From positions 17,732,001 through 17,796,000 of the forward strand of contig NC_135251.1 in assembly GCF_964204865.1 (NCBI RefSeq): DNA of 64,000 nucleotides, read 5' to 3'. The notes under the pieces were generated by a model that worked only from the letters and a program-made list of their open reading frames with translations, was not told the origin of the DNA and did not search any database. The first letter of the stretch is position 1. Every line of letters begins with the position of its first letter. The stretch is from Styela clava. Lineage: Eukaryota; Chordata; Ascidiacea; Stolidobranchia; Styelidae. The translations under genes and the position numbers were made by a program. Positions 32,113-44,200 of this stretch are shown piece after piece.

Positions 32113-34962
32113 TCAAGGACTCATCACTTTCGTCTCGCCTCTAGTATCCCTGGATTCTGTTAACGCTATTCGACCATCACACTGAAGCAGCTCACTTTGC
32201 TTGTCTGTGAGAATTTGTATGTAACGATTTTCATTTTGTTGACGCAGGCGTTCAATAGTCTCAGCTGCTCGCTCCATCACTAATCTTTTATCAACCTTTG
32301 CTTTATGGTCAATTGGTACTGTTTTTGGCATGACGCTAACTATACAAGGTGATTTTGCCGAGGCGTTAATCTTTTGCTTTGAAGATTTACCTGGTGCATT
32401 ACAGTTGTAATAGATAATCAAGTCACATGCTACAGAAATATTTGGAACAATATCTTTCATGCAAATCAAGGCTTTTATCCTATTATATTTGAAGTCATTC
32501 AAACAAACATTTTTCTGTCTTTGGCAGACAGTAGACGGAGGTTCTGAATCTTCAAGGAATTTTGCATTGAGTGAAAAGTTTGCCAGTCCTCGTTCTTCAT
32601 TCAACCAATTTTTCAAATATGGCATTACATCACCTTCATTGACCACAAGAAGCAGCTTAGCATTTTTATTTCTCTGTATACATGTTGATATTTGTTTTTT
32701 GATTTCAATCAAAGTATCGTTTTGGCAGCTCCCATCTTGTACATAAGATCGTAATTTTGCAATCTGTTTGTCCGAAATATCGAACAGACGTTTCACAACA
32801 ACCTTATTTGCAACATTATAATGTGGATGTTTTTTAACATTTTCTATCAAAAAATCTAGAGCATCATCAGCACGACACAGTAATGAAATTGACAATGCTT
32901 GATTGTATATTCTGAGATAGGAAGACCCGAGTTTTAAAATTGAAGATAAAGTTACGTCATTAATTTGTTTTGCTTTTTCAAACAGAGAATTGCACCACTG
33001 AATGTATTCAACACTGCCTTTAGACAGAGAACCAGATTTTGGAACTCCATATTTCATTATTGAAGGAATGGTTAGCAAATTGAGCATCTCATCAATTGTC
33101 TCACATATACACAAATTGAATGGATCAGTGATATGCTGTTTTTCTATAAAACTATCCTGTTTTTCCAGCTGTGATTTGGAGCGCCTAGATGTCAGTTTGG
33201 GAGTGGCACGTCCGGTAGTAATTCCACCAACAGCATTTAGAAGAGCGCAAAGAGCCCAAGTATACTTTTCTGCTGTTTCTTGTTTCTGAATGTTGCCATA
33301 TCCCAAGTTTGCACAAAGACCGAGGACTTGAGGAAGATGCATAGAATTGGTACGTTGCTTTGCTTTCAAATATTCTAGCATTATATGTTTTAATGGTCCA
33401 GTTTTGTAAACATTCTGACATTCCTCAATAATTATCATGTCAAATTGAGTAATATCATAAGTATCAGATGCTTCAACTAAGGCAGTCAAAAGGACCTGTG
33501 GTGTGATCATAATAACCTGAGATTTTTCCAACAAATAATTCAGTTTATCTGTTCTTCCATCATGAAAAGATACAGCCCACTCTGTTGATGCAAAATATCT
33601 TTCAATAAGGTAATGATCTTTTTTTATTTTTGGAACAATAAAAGCAACTTTTAGACCATTTGAATCTAGTATTGATGGAAATCTTGATTGTATAATATGA
33701 ACTGCCATTTTGGTGCTGTCGGCGACTTCAGATCCATAAATAATGACATTTTGTCCATTGATTGGTTTTGATGACAAACCTATTTGTTCTGGCTGAAGAG
33801 CATCTTTGCCAGTTACCTCTTTTTGATTTCTCATTAAAGAAACATTTATGCCTGCTTCTTTTGGAATGATGCTATTTGCAGGTGAATTTTTCACAGAACT
33901 ACTACTAACAGATCGATTTCTTTGCTTTCTCAGTAACGAAGGATTGAAGCCTGCTTCTTTTGGAATGATGCTATTTGCAGGTGAATTGACAGGACTGGCA
34001 TTTACAGGTTGATTTCTTTGCCTTCTTAATGATGAAAAATTAAAGCCTGCTTTTTTCGGAATAATGTCATTTGTTGGTGAAGACACAAGGGTGTTATTTA
34101 CACGTTGATTTCTACCAGAGAGACCAAAACTTTTTTGAAAAGTTTGATTTCGTGGGTAAGTTGAACTAACTCGCCAGCATTGTGCTTCCCGCATTCTAGC
34201 AGGTGCAATGGCAAAATTTGAAACATTCTTTCCATGAAGCTCATCCATTTGTATTAGAGAAGAAAAAAAATTATCATCTTCATCGCTTGCTTCTTCCTTT
34301 AGAAGAGCAGCTTTTGTCTCCATTGACATATCCTCAGGCTCAATAGAACATTTGAAATCTTTCAGTTCATCAGGCAAATCATGAAAAATTTGTTTAAGCT
34401 CAGTGCTGTAGTTTTTCTTTTCTAAAATTTGCTTGAAGTTTTTTAGCCATTTAGTATTACTTCTTACAAGTATTTGTAACAACATTTTTACACCTTCAAT
34501 ATTCCCACGATTCTTTGATGCTGCATCAATGCGTTCATTTTGTTCTTCAGATATGAACTCTCCTAATTTCAATTCCATGGATATTTCAGATGCATTTATA
34601 CCATTAGTGATATTTTCCATGAAAACTGTAAGAAACTTGCTCACATACTGATGATATTCATAATTATTCAGTGCTTGTTCTTTCTTTGTTTCATTTCCAA
34701 TAATCAGTGCATGTAGCCATTCATGCTGATTTTTGATTGCCTTGAGAAATTGGTTATAAGCCTCACCTGGCATTTTTTCCAGATGATTAATCATGACACT
34801 AACAGCTTCATGTGGCATATCTTGCTTTGCCATAACATCTGTTCGCGCTGCCGAATTGAGATCAAATAAATCTGGAATTTCTGCCATTACTTGTGTTGCA
34901 TTGAGATATAATTTAAGATACTCTCTCCATTTTTCAATAGTTTTCTTTTGAACATCATTCAT
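32113..34962 (-). CDS. RIG-I-like receptor C: CARDs plus pseudohelicase, no zinc domain
   Basis: A single frame of 949 codons. Two CARD-like regions lie at about 1-95 and 105-200 (MNDVQKKTIEKWREYLK aligns with the RLR-A start). A longer linker (about 200-400) holds three repeats. Both helicase domains align along their length, including conserved ITDPFNLCICETIDEM (611-626) and VEYIQWC, but every catalytic motif checked is lost. The P-loop Lys is Ser (S416). Motif II is EECQN (513-517). Motif III TAT is CAN (550-552). Motif V is eroded. Motif VI GRAR is NASA (866-869). The chain stops soon after helicase domain 2; the zinc C-terminal domain is absent. The leader is about 21-24 bases from an acceptor TTTTTATAG. 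Likely role, by inference: adaptor, decoy or regulator in the same pathway. Confidence 0.88.
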   Translation of the reverse strand: MNDVQKKTIEKWREYLKLYLNATQVMAEIPDLFDLNSAARTDVMAKQDMPHEAVSVMINHLEKMPGEAYNQFLKAIKNQHEWLHALIIGNETKKEQALNNYEYHQYVSKFLTVFMENITNGINASEISMELKLGEFISEEQNERIDAASKNRGNIEGVKMLLQILVRSNTKWLKNFKQILEKKNYSTELKQIFHDLPDELKDFKCSIEPEDMSMETKAALLKEEASDEDDNFFSSLIQMDELHGKNVSNFAIAPARMREAQCWRVSSTYPRNQTFQKSFGLSGRNQRVNNTLVSSPTNDIIPKKAGFNFSSLRRQRNQPVNASPVNSPANSIIPKEAGFNPSLLRKQRNRSVSSSSVKNSPANSIIPKEAGINVSLMRNQKEVTGKDALQPEQIGLSSKPINGQNVIIYGSEVADSTKMAVHIIQSRFPSILDSNGLKVAFIVPKIKKDHYLIERYFASTEWAVSFHDGRTDKLNYLLEKSQVIMITPQVLLTALVEASDTYDITQFDMIIIEECQNVYKTGPLKHIMLEYLKAKQRTNSMHLPQVLGLCANLGYGNIQKQETAEKYTWALCALLNAVGGITTGRATPKLTSRRSKSQLEKQDSFIEKQHITDPFNLCICETIDEMLNLLTIPSIMKYGVPKSGSLSKGSVEYIQWCNSLFEKAKQINDVTLSSILKLGSSYLRIYNQALSISLLCRADDALDFLIENVKKHPHYNVANKVVVKRLFDISDKQIAKLRSYVQDGSCQNDTLIEIKKQISTCIQRNKNAKLLLVVNEGDVMPYLKNWLNEERGLANFSLNAKFLEDSEPPSTVCQRQKNVCLNDFKYNRIKALICMKDIVPNISVACDLIIYYNCNAPGKSSKQKINASAKSPCIVSVMPKTVPIDHKAKVDKRLVMERAAETIERLRQQNENRYIQILTDKQSELLQCDGRIALTESRDTRGETKVMSP
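33808..34083 (-). repeat. Three in-frame repeats of 32-33 codons in the RLR-C linker
   Basis: Residues about 294-321, 326-353 and 359-385 repeat the pattern NSPANSIIPKEAGFN followed by SLLRKQRN, with small changes (first copy SPTNDIIPKKAGFNFSSLRRQ). The repeats lie between the second CARD and the helicase-like region and are absent from RLR-A and RLR-B. The third copy runs straight into the helicase region. Confidence 0.85.
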
Positions 34963-36795
34963 GATGTATAATTCAATACGTTTCTACTATAAAAACAAGA
35001 AAACCCTGTGAAAATAGGTAAATTGAAGTTTAAACTTATTGGAATGACATAAATTTAACTCTGATAGCTTTAATAATTATTGAATAAAAAGTTAGATAGT
35101 TGCACATCCACGCAGGCAAAATCTGAGCACAAGAAACAAGATAAAAGTGAACCAAAGCCTGACTGATGCTCATTTAGGTAATATATATTTGTGATAAAAA
35201 CTATATTACTATCGGCTTTCTGACACTCTTGATTTCTGTGAAATCTGGCAAAGTCTATAGACAATCTGTCAAGACTAAAATAGCTTGCAACCCTAATATT
35301 TTCTATCGTTATAAGCAAGGAATGTTTTGACAAAGACTATAATGTTTTCACAAAGACTTCATTTAGAGAAAGAAAAAAATTCATGAAGAGTTCATACTTG
35401 TCGCGACGTATACTGAACAAATGAAAGCAAAGTGCTTACAAAGCAATTGTATTACTACAACAACACCAAACTAGCTGATTCAAAAATGTAATTCTTACAG
35501 ATACTTGTTTTCGAGGAAAGAAAAATTAAGTTCAGAATAATTATTTCATACTGTTGCGCATACTGAATAAATTAAAAAGTAAAATTCTTACAAAGCAATT
35601 GTGTTAACCAAGGCAGTCAATTGTTTTACGAAAAAAGGAAATGCATCTAGAAAATTAGACAGAAAGTGAATGGACAGTGCAGAAACCAAACAAATATTCT
35701 CGGCATTAAACGTTTACGTTATTCTCACAAAATAAACCATCAAGAAAATCTAAATAAATTGTGCTTACATAAATAGTTTCTGCATATGTCCACATGCCAC
35801 AACACTAAACTACCAATATTGCAGTTAAATTTGAATAAGTTTGCCTTTCTGAAGAAAAATTTCACACAAATTTAATATGTATGATATAGTAATATTTTAA
35901 ATTGGAGATTCATTTCATATCAGTATCAATATAGTGGTATAGTTACCAGGCACACGAATTCTGTGCCTCCGGAAACCAACATTAACTGTGTTTACATAAG
36001 GCAAATATTGATTTCAATTTTTAAAATAATTGAATACTGCTCCACTTATATTGTAGGTGTATTGTACAAACAAATTTCCGTACAAAAAATACGGTGCTTG
36101 TTTCTACTCATCTTAATGAAACTTACAGGTTTTTGTGATAAATATGATTCCCTTTTATTACTTAGTAATGTCTTCTTATGAATTGTAGATCAAGTTTCAA
36201 TACTCAAGTGAATCTTGAGTACTGAAACTATTTTTATGGTCAATGTTTATTGAAATAATTTAATCAAAATCCAACCCAAAGACTCCATAACTATCTGGCC
36301 ACCTTGAAATTTTTTATTCTTTCATTACCTCCTCCATTTCCATAATTGATTATGCCAATATCTTGAACTTGATTACTCCCTAAATTCAATATTCACAGGT
36401 TAATATTTCAAGGATGTGACTTTTTCAATTAGTAGGTGGAGATCAGCAGCGCTCTCAACCACTGGACCGAGGATATTAACATTTGTTATTGTTTTGCCAC
36501 ATTTCGCACGGCTCAAAAATCAAAATTACAATTAAATGATTTTTATGTCGCAAATCTCAAAATATGAATATGATTTATATCAGACAGGCCATTCACAGCT
36601 AATAATAGTAATACCATTTCAATATGATGTATAAGCATGCTTAGATGAGCAGCACAAGCCCTAAATTCTGGCATGGATTTAGGAAAGATAAACTCATTGT
36701 TCTTCTTCGACCAATCACAGTTCCATACCACTTTGATGTACATTCAGTATGCATTAGGAATGACGTTGACAAACTGCAACAACTGGCAAATCTGG
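34963..36795. other. Upstream region of RLR-C
   Basis: No gene is seen. Two diverged direct copies of a block containing cttacaaagcaattgt lie 152 bp apart (35435 and 35587). On the minus strand each includes a GTAAG donor-like site, and a third GTAAGC occurs near 35765. These could be alternative 5' untranslated exons for RLR-C, whose leader has an acceptor near 34986. There is no proof of transcription. Confidence 0.4.
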
Positions 36796-36835
36796 CGAGC
36801 GTATTCCTAACGCTTGGCCCGTTGAGCCACACCGC
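36796..36835 (-). repeat. tRNA-derived SINE head fragment, family 2
   Basis: On the minus strand, GGCGGTGTGGCTCAACGGGC followed by the AAGCGTTAGGAATACGCTCGC block of the family. Only the A-box half is present. Confidence 0.55.
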
Positions 36836-36839
36836 CGCG

Positions 36840-37685
36840 TTTTTAAGCTGGGAAAATGCAATATTCTGACATTAATGCACCAGAAAAAGCATACGGTAAG
36901 CAAATGAAGCAGCACAGACACAGAAAAGGATTCTCATGTTTGTGTACTTGAGAATACTTTATCCCTTCCCCCAGGCCCCGTCAGTAAAAAGAGCACAGAA
37001 AAACTTTTAGAAACGAACGAACTAACTCAGTATATCGTAATTTTCCGTCTCTCAGTAGCTGTTGAAATGCTGTAACGTATAACTCCAAAATCGTTGTGCA
37101 ATAAATAATGCTCTATATTACCAAGACTTCACTTTGAGAATCCCTCCACGCACAGGATGCCAGTAGATAGGCCTATTTATGTACAACAGGAGCGTGGGCG
37201 TATTCGCAACATATTTCTCAGACTTGGGGATTCCCCGGTTAGATGTGAGGGGAACTTTTTACGTTCATTTTGCCGATCACGTGGTAAGTGCGTGAAAAAC
37301 TGTGCGTCGACGTTACGTCGTAGCTCTCGTTGTCAGGTACCGGTAAGTCTCAAAGCAGGAAGGGCCATTTGCTAAAAATTTTGTTCGTTGAATTGTAAAT
37401 TAGTAAAATTTCCCTTTTTCAGTACACAACGGTCTGACGGTACTATCCGTACAATCTGACAATACAGAACTACCGGTACCGGTACACTTTTCATAACACA
37501 ATGATTGCACATTTGATTATTCGGTCTGTGTTATTTTTCACATTTCATTTCAACTACTTGTTCAGGTTCCTTGCTGCATTGAGAGCTGCAGTCATTTTAC
37601 AATTTAGGCAATTCTTAGCTCTTTTTACTCAGTAATTGATTTTATTTACTGGCCTTTTTCACTCCTGACTTACATCATGTCTCAG
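36840..37685. other. Intergenic, no gene seen
   Basis: Contains ACCGGTACC boxes at about 37337-37345 and 37472-37484. The 72-residue ORF at 37157-37375 lacks a recognisable domain. Confidence 0.3.
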
Positions 37686-37689
37686 TCTC

Positions 37690-37935
37690 GATGATTGTAT
37701 GTGTGTGCGTGCGTGCCTTAATTAGTTTTAATACTTTTGGGTAAGCGAACACGTACTATTACTTTCATCAATTCCCACTTCTCCCCTTCCCACCTAAAAT
37801 CTGTACGCTTTAAACCTTACTTGAGGTTTCGTTTGCTTTCCCGATTCTATAATCAGTTTTATTTATTTTGTTTTTATCAATTATTTTATCGTCTATTTCT
37901 GATTATGGAGTCGAGATAAACTTACTAATTACAGT
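37690..37935 (+). repeat. Dispersed repeat with shared 3' end, copy 2
   Basis: Ordered blocks: GT-rich tract, agcgaacacgtact, acctaaaatctgtacg, tttcccgattctataatcag, and the end tgattatggagtcgagataa. It matches 50080-50225 in the same orientation and 13742-14000 in reverse. Confidence 0.65.
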
Positions 37936-37939
37936 TTAT

Positions 37940-39163
37940 ATATTCCATCCTAATCCTATCCCGTGCAGTATGCAATTTTGCAATTGTAACCCTACCGTAA
38001 CAAGCTTATACACAAAACCTTCTGACCTCATTTGTATTTCTACTGTGTTATCTTTCATTCCTCACCTATGATTGCATTTTGCCATTCTCGTCTTTACCAT
38101 ATTATTCTGATCTGAATTTATACAGCTGTAGCCATTGCTGCATTGAGGTTTTTTCTGCTGCCATAAAATATTAGCCCAAGCGCAGTTTCGCAGAAGCGGG
38201 AATAAAAGATTTGATATACTAATATATAGGGTTTCAAATTGATTTTAAAGTTTCAAATTTATTTTAAACTTTGAAATGAACAAATTTGACTTGAAAGTTC
38301 GAGTTGATATTGGAAATTCAATTTGGAAATAAGTTACAAGATAAAAAGAATAGATTTTAATATTTGCCGATTTGAATGACATATTAGAAAATTAAAAATG
38401 GGAATAAATAATTAGATGGTTAAGAGCTGGAGTCACTAGAATTTCTGGTAGCTCCAGCTCCATGTAATATGGTAAGCTTGGCTCCAGCTCCATTAGTTCC
38501 GGCTCCGCAGCCCTTTTTTCAATTACTGAATGAAAAGAAGTATTATGTATTCATGGATATCAGAAAAATTGCACGCTTCGATGAAGAGCTACCATATATT
38601 TCATTTAGATGCAGGAAATAATGTAATATAATATGACAATTGGCTCAGTGCCAACTGATTACTTTAAGATGAATGGACATATAATGATAACGAATGTCAA
38701 AACCAAAAATGGAAATAAAGGAAATTTTTTTTATCTGATCAAGCGATCAGATATCAATATTATCCAAGCACAGCAAATTACAGAATTACACCATTATCTA
38801 GGACCCAGTACTGCAGTATGTATTGTTTAATCTACATTCTACACTTCATGACTTGATACAGTAATATTAGTTATGCCTTGTTTACGGGAGTTAAATATAT
38901 ATGCCTATTCTGTGTGTCAAGAAACAATATTTTTTATTCACATGGGATGTATTTTTTCGGATTTCGAAATGAAATTCGTTGTGATTTTCATGTTATTATC
39001 TTTAGTTCCTTGGTTTCTGCAACCTGATGTAGCAAGCAGGTTTTGGTATAATATGTGACACAAACTTGTACCTTGTTTTCAAATATCAATTGCATTGTGT
39101 ATAAAGGAGATACAAGGCCTAATTTTCATTTACATTAACAGTCTAAGCCAGTAGTATTATAAT
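37940..39163. other. Intergenic, upstream of LCMT1
   Basis: No gene is seen. A 19-bp tandem duplication (gtttcaaattgattttaaa and a close copy) lies at 38231-38268. Words aattagatggtta plus a ctccagctcc-rich stretch at 38410-38515 resemble sequence near 1730-1760. An acceptor-like tttacattaacag ends at 39141, 22 bases before the LCMT1 ATG. Confidence 0.4.
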
Positions 39164-40111
39164 ATGAGCAGCGATTCAGATCTTGCTACTCAAGCGACCT
39201 GTAATGATGCTTCAACGTGTAAAAGATACGCTGTTCAGAAAGGATATTGGAATGATCCATATATATCGCATATGGTAAAAAGTGTGGGATCTCGTAAACC
39301 TCCAGAGATAAACCGAGGATATTATGCGAGAGTAGAATCAGTGTGGATACTGATTAAAAAATTTATTCATGCTACTGAAAGAAAGTGCCAAATTGTTAGT
39401 TTAGGTGCCGGCTTGGACACTACGTTCTGGAGACTTTGTGGAGAAGAATTAAGTCCTATTCGATATATTGAACTCGACTTTCCTAATGTCACAATGCGTA
39501 AAGTTCAAACTATCAAATCGAAAACTTTATTAACACAAGCCTTTAACACATCAGAAAACGATACAAAGATTGAAACATCAAGCATTATTTCAAATAAATA
39601 TTCCTTACTTCCTGCGGATTTGCGTGACATAGAACTTGTTGAAAAACAGCTAAAACTAGCTCAAATTGATTTTACTATACCTACTCTCTTTCTCACTGAG
39701 TGTGTTCTTGTGTACATGTCATCCAAAAATTCGAATGCTATCTTGAAATGGGTGACAACCAATTTTGAAAACTGTATGTTTGTCAATTACGAACAGGTCA
39801 ATATGAACGATCGTTTTGGACATGTTATGATTGAAAACTTGAAATCTCGTGACTGTGACATCCCTGGTGTTGATGTATGTGAAAGCCTTGAATCTCAGCG
39901 AAAACGATTTCAAGAAAATGGCTGGGATCAAGTAAATTGTATTACTATGTGGTCTGTGTATTCTATTTTACCACAATCTGATGTTCAGAGAATGGAACGT
40001 CTTGAGTTCATGGATGAACAAGAACTTCTTGAACAGTTATTGACTCATTATTGCTTATGTTGGGCAACAAAGGCGGGTGAGAGTTTCAACTTGAAAGAAA
40101 TTGAACTCTGA
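39164..40111 (+). CDS. LCMT1: Leucine carboxyl methyltransferase 1
   Basis: A single-exon frame of 315 codons, matching vertebrate LCMT1 (about 334) nearly end to end. The enzyme uses S-adenosylmethionine to methylate the C-terminal leucine carboxyl of the PP2A catalytic subunit, which controls regulatory-subunit choice. Visible landmarks: KGYWNDPYI (26-34), PEINRGYYARV (47-57), the SAM-binding motif LGAGLDTTFWR (80-90), acidic IELDFP (102-107), LTECVLVYM (177-185), NYEQVNMNDRFG (208-219) and the C-terminal HYCLCWATKAG (295-305). All blocks expected for activity are present. AATAAA follows at 40401. A splice-acceptor-like site lies 22 bases before the ATG. Vertebrate orthologues have many introns, so intron loss or retroposition is possible. 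Confidence 0.96.
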   Translation: MSSDSDLATQATCNDASTCKRYAVQKGYWNDPYISHMVKSVGSRKPPEINRGYYARVESVWILIKKFIHATERKCQIVSLGAGLDTTFWRLCGEELSPIRYIELDFPNVTMRKVQTIKSKTLLTQAFNTSENDTKIETSSIISNKYSLLPADLRDIELVEKQLKLAQIDFTIPTLFLTECVLVYMSSKNSNAILKWVTTNFENCMFVNYEQVNMNDRFGHVMIENLKSRDCDIPGVDVCESLESQRKRFQENGWDQVNCITMWSVYSILPQSDVQRMERLEFMDEQELLEQLLTHYCLCWATKAGESFNLKEIEL

Positions 40112-41700
40112 TATTGAGAGTACTTGTATTTTATGGTCATGTTTAAAAAATATTGTCAAAGAAAATTAATTGACTTTGAAATCATGGATGTTTCATTTAC
40201 ATTCAAGCATTAATATGTTTATTTCACTTAAAGTGCACTAATCATAGATGACAACAATTTGATAATTTATGAATATATACCTGATTTAGGTAGAGTTGCC
40301 AACTTGACAAATTTGAACATAGTATAGATTCATAATATGTTTGCTACAACTTACAAGTACATTTGATTTCCCTTCACTTGTGTTCCATCATATGCTAACA
40401 AATAAACTGTGTTCCACTATTCCTGTGATATACTGTCAATTGATAATATGTGTGATATCATTTGATAATGTAAACCATTCACTTACGTGTATTGTATAGG
40501 ATTATCATTAATGTATTACTATCTGTTTAATATATCTTCTTTTTCTTTGTATCGAAGCATTAAATGAATGACGTGGACTTAAGTGTTCTAGAGTGATGTG
40601 TTATTTTCACTGTTATATCAAAGTCAATCAAAGATGGATCCTGACTTATGATTTACAAATGAAGATTGAATTGGTACGTTAATTAGTTTGTAGGTATTTA
40701 CTTCAAAGTTGTAATCAGTATTAATAATAAATGATAAAAAATTCTATACACATTGATCAACTTATAAAAATTTCATATTTAATTGGTGTTAAGTTTATTT
40801 TAAAAGAACGTGAGCAAAAAACAAATTACTCCTTGAGAGTCCTTACATAATTATGATACGAAACTGAATGTCTTTTAGGTAAAGCTAAGATCTGAAGCCC
40901 GACCCGACCCCAAATTCGGGCCGGGTCGGGCTTCTCCATTGCTGACTTTTTTTTTAATTAAATATATGTTTATGAAAAATATTTACTATAACTGTGTGTG
41001 GATACTAAACTAAAGAATACTTGTTATAACATAAATATTATTATTATTGCTCGTAAGAACTCCTAAATAAAATATGAAATTTTGGGTTTGCTTTGGGCTC
41101 GGGCCTGCAAATTCAGTTAATTAGTCGGGCTGAGTCGGGTTTAATACCCATGGGCCTGGGTCGGGCCGGGCTGGAATTTTTGGGCCCGATTTTACCTCCA
41201 CATTTAAGGTACAATATGTTCCTTTGTGCGAGTTACTTGTGTTTGCATATGGTTATGTCCTATCATAAAATATAATTTATCCAGAGGTGTGGTTTCGTAA
41301 GTACGTTGACAAATACGGTACCAATTATAAGTGTAAACATTACTCAAATATTCTCATCAAACTCCCCCATGAAGAATTTCATGAAGTCTGACATTCAGAA
41401 TCTTTGGTCATGCTTGGGAGTTATCTTATTTGAACAAAATTAGATTAGGCATATTTTAGAATAGTGTGTAGCGGTTTTATATTATATAGAAAAAATGCCT
41501 AATCGATTTTACCCTCTGGTGTCCTAATCAAATTTACATAATATCTCCGGCAAACTAAAATTAGTACATGCTTACGTTTACGTCATTGTTTGCTATTCTG
41601 TTATTGAGATAAAATGTTTACATAAAGTGAAAACTCCCGTTGTTGAGAGATCAGGATTTTCGCACCCCTTTTGAACAAACAAATACTCAACGCAACATTT
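40112..41700. other. LCMT1 3' flank with a GGGTCGGGC-rich element
   Basis: After the LCMT1 polyadenylation signal at 40401 no gene is seen. Between about 40878 and 41205 lies sequence rich in CCCGACCCGAC or its complement GGGTCGGGCC, in opposite orientations at the two ends, with aggtaaa on the left and tttacct on the right. This looks like a short inverted-repeat element, but its borders are uncertain. Confidence 0.4.
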
Positions 41701-43640
41701 ATTGTCTTTTTTTATTTGTTGTAATAATTAGACATTTAATGCTGGGTAGTTATTCATATTTTTTTTTTAGATAATCATGTGCTGTTTTCGTGTGTGGAAA
41801 AATTTGTGGAACATCCCCTATATAACAGCTTACCAATATTCGTAATGAAATGGTAAGTGTATTAGTGTATTATTTCATTATTACCAACACATTTCTATGC
41901 TATAATTCTAGTAGTTTGAGTGGCTCATGGCTATTCTGTGACCTGTAAATTTGAATTAGTCACTTCTACATTTTGTTGAGTGTGTGTGACCTTTGTCTTA
42001 AGCCAATTAGCTCAAAAAAATTATTCTACTTGATAGCATTGAACTAATTGATTATGAGTCTGTGGGGGATATTTATGTAAGAAAGGATTGCAGGACCCCT
42101 AGCTGCCGTAAGGGTGTTTCACATTAACGCTGGTTGGTTGTCGTTTTCTTCACAACCAGGCGTGCATCAGAAACAACAGGTTAACTATTCCCATACAGGA
42201 CATGGACTGGTTGATCCCATTTGTTGATTCATGATATTGGTGTGTTGCTCATATCATTTTATACATAAATTATTTATACTATGTCATCCAGATAAGGTTT
42301 GATATCAACAACAATCAAAATGATAATATGTGTGTGAGAATGAAATGTCAAATAGATGATTTTCAGATTCATTTATCAATCAGTGAGTGTTGAGAATTAG
42401 ACTAGTTAGTATGAAGCAATTTCTTGAATTCAACAAAGTTTTTGGTATGACTTCCTTGCACTCTAGCTCAGTGTTCTTCAACTTTTTTACTGAAGTATAC
42501 CTTTCACAACTTTGCATACCTTACAAATACTAATGTTTATTTAAGGCATGAATAAACATTAAATTTTAAGCACAGACTACAATATCATCATGCAATCTAA
42601 TGGGCTAATGTCCACATGTTGTAAACGGTGTAAATTTGACTGACAGCCCTATCGTCAACAGGAATAATGTTCAAGTAACTCAAGCGTCGTGCATGCCCAC
42701 GGCAACCAAAATCATTAACCCAGACACTGCCTGCATTATCTATATAATTTGTGATGTAACAATGTGCTAGAGTTGGTTCTTTGGGTAAATGACATTTTAT
42801 ATTTCATGTGTGCCGCATTTTGCATTGTTGTCTCCAATTGAATATTTTATAATTTATTATACTATAGTTTAGAACCCCTGACTTAGGCAAATACAGTGCC
42901 AAGCATCACAACAGCCAGAGCTGTGGTGTATCAGGGAAATTTGACAATCGACCCCTGATTCCGAGTTGGAAAAAAATTTGACTCCATCTTGGTCAAAAAC
43001 TTTTTTACATTGGTTTCTGACCCTTAGAAGCTACTAACTCTAAGAAAAGCAAATCTCTGTTAAAAGTATTATTACCATTAAAGGTATGGGATTTCGAACT
43101 TCAGGAATTCAATATTTCGAACCTTGGCAATTTGAAAATAAGATTGCCACTTCAGAGAAAACATGCAAAACCCAGAATCTATAACCATGGCTAAAGTGTA
43201 TTTAAACCACAAGATAGCGGTAGTGACTCAGGAGATATGATTGTATAAGCAATAACGAATTTGATGAAGCTCTCTATGTTTTTGTAAATGAAGTAGAAGT
43301 TTTTGTATATATAATACAACAGATTGACTGTCTACTCACATATGTCATCATTATCTGTGAAAATACACCACCTATATGATTGGCTGTACAAAGTGTACAC
43401 CCGTAAATATATGGTACAACCCATGTTTTCATACTTTTTTGGTAAGTACTTTAATTTCGAAAAAAATGGTTACAATGGAACTTCCCCCGACTTTTGACCC
43501 CCGGGAAATTCTTCTCATACTTTACCGTTGTAAACTTTTCGGTGCTTATTTTGAGAATAGTTTGGAAATTTGGAATTTTTCATTATACCGCTACTGCTAC
43601 ACCGCGATTACGTTTTTTTTTTTTTTTTCAAGGTTAGGAC
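41701..43640. other. Intergenic with SINE and hAT remnants
   Basis: A headless family-2 SINE body lies at about 42062-42255 (ggttaactattcccatacag, catggactggt). A hAT-like pair of ends occurs near 42470 (cagtgttcttcaacttttt) and 42885 (agaacccctga) without a clear target duplication. No coding gene is seen. Confidence 0.4.
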
Positions 43641-43646
43641 TTAGGA

Positions 43647-44200
43647 GAGCCGACTTTTTTAGCGTATAATAATTTTTCTGCCATGTGAAATAGTCAATCC
43701 ATGACATCTACGAGAATATACAATGTCTTTCTATATTAATTCAACTGTGTTCAACGTAACTCGCGGCGATGTCGACTTACCGCAAAATAACAGCATTGAT
43801 AAATACCACGACAATCAGCGAAGATAAAATCTGAGAAAAACTTCCGGATAATATTTAGATTTGGTAGGTATTTTTTGCGATCTTGCCAATTCGTCATCGC
43901 CGTTCTCGAGATCCGCTATGAAATCCCAGAGTATGCGATTTAATTCAGTACACTGAAAATACACAAAGTATATTAGTATGTCGAAAATACTTCTGAAACA
44001 ACCGCAGCAATTACGCCCCTCGTTCAAAGAGCCGACTTTTTCAACTGATAATAATCATTTTTTTTGCGCAATGTACCGTAATCAATCCGAATAAAGCATA
44101 TTTATAATGTAGTGTTATTAGTTTAATTGTGTTCAATTTAACCCGCGGTTTCTTCGACTAAATAAAAGCATTACTCTGAAATACTGGGGCAATTTGCAAA
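43647..44200 (+). repeat. Diverged direct repeat, about 170 bp, 382 bp apart
   Basis: GAGCCGACTTTTT followed by ataataat, caatcc, a gtgttcaa box, taac, cgcgg and aaaataaaagcatt-like words appear at 43647 and again at 44029 in the same order. Copies are heavily diverged. No ORF is preserved. Confidence 0.5.
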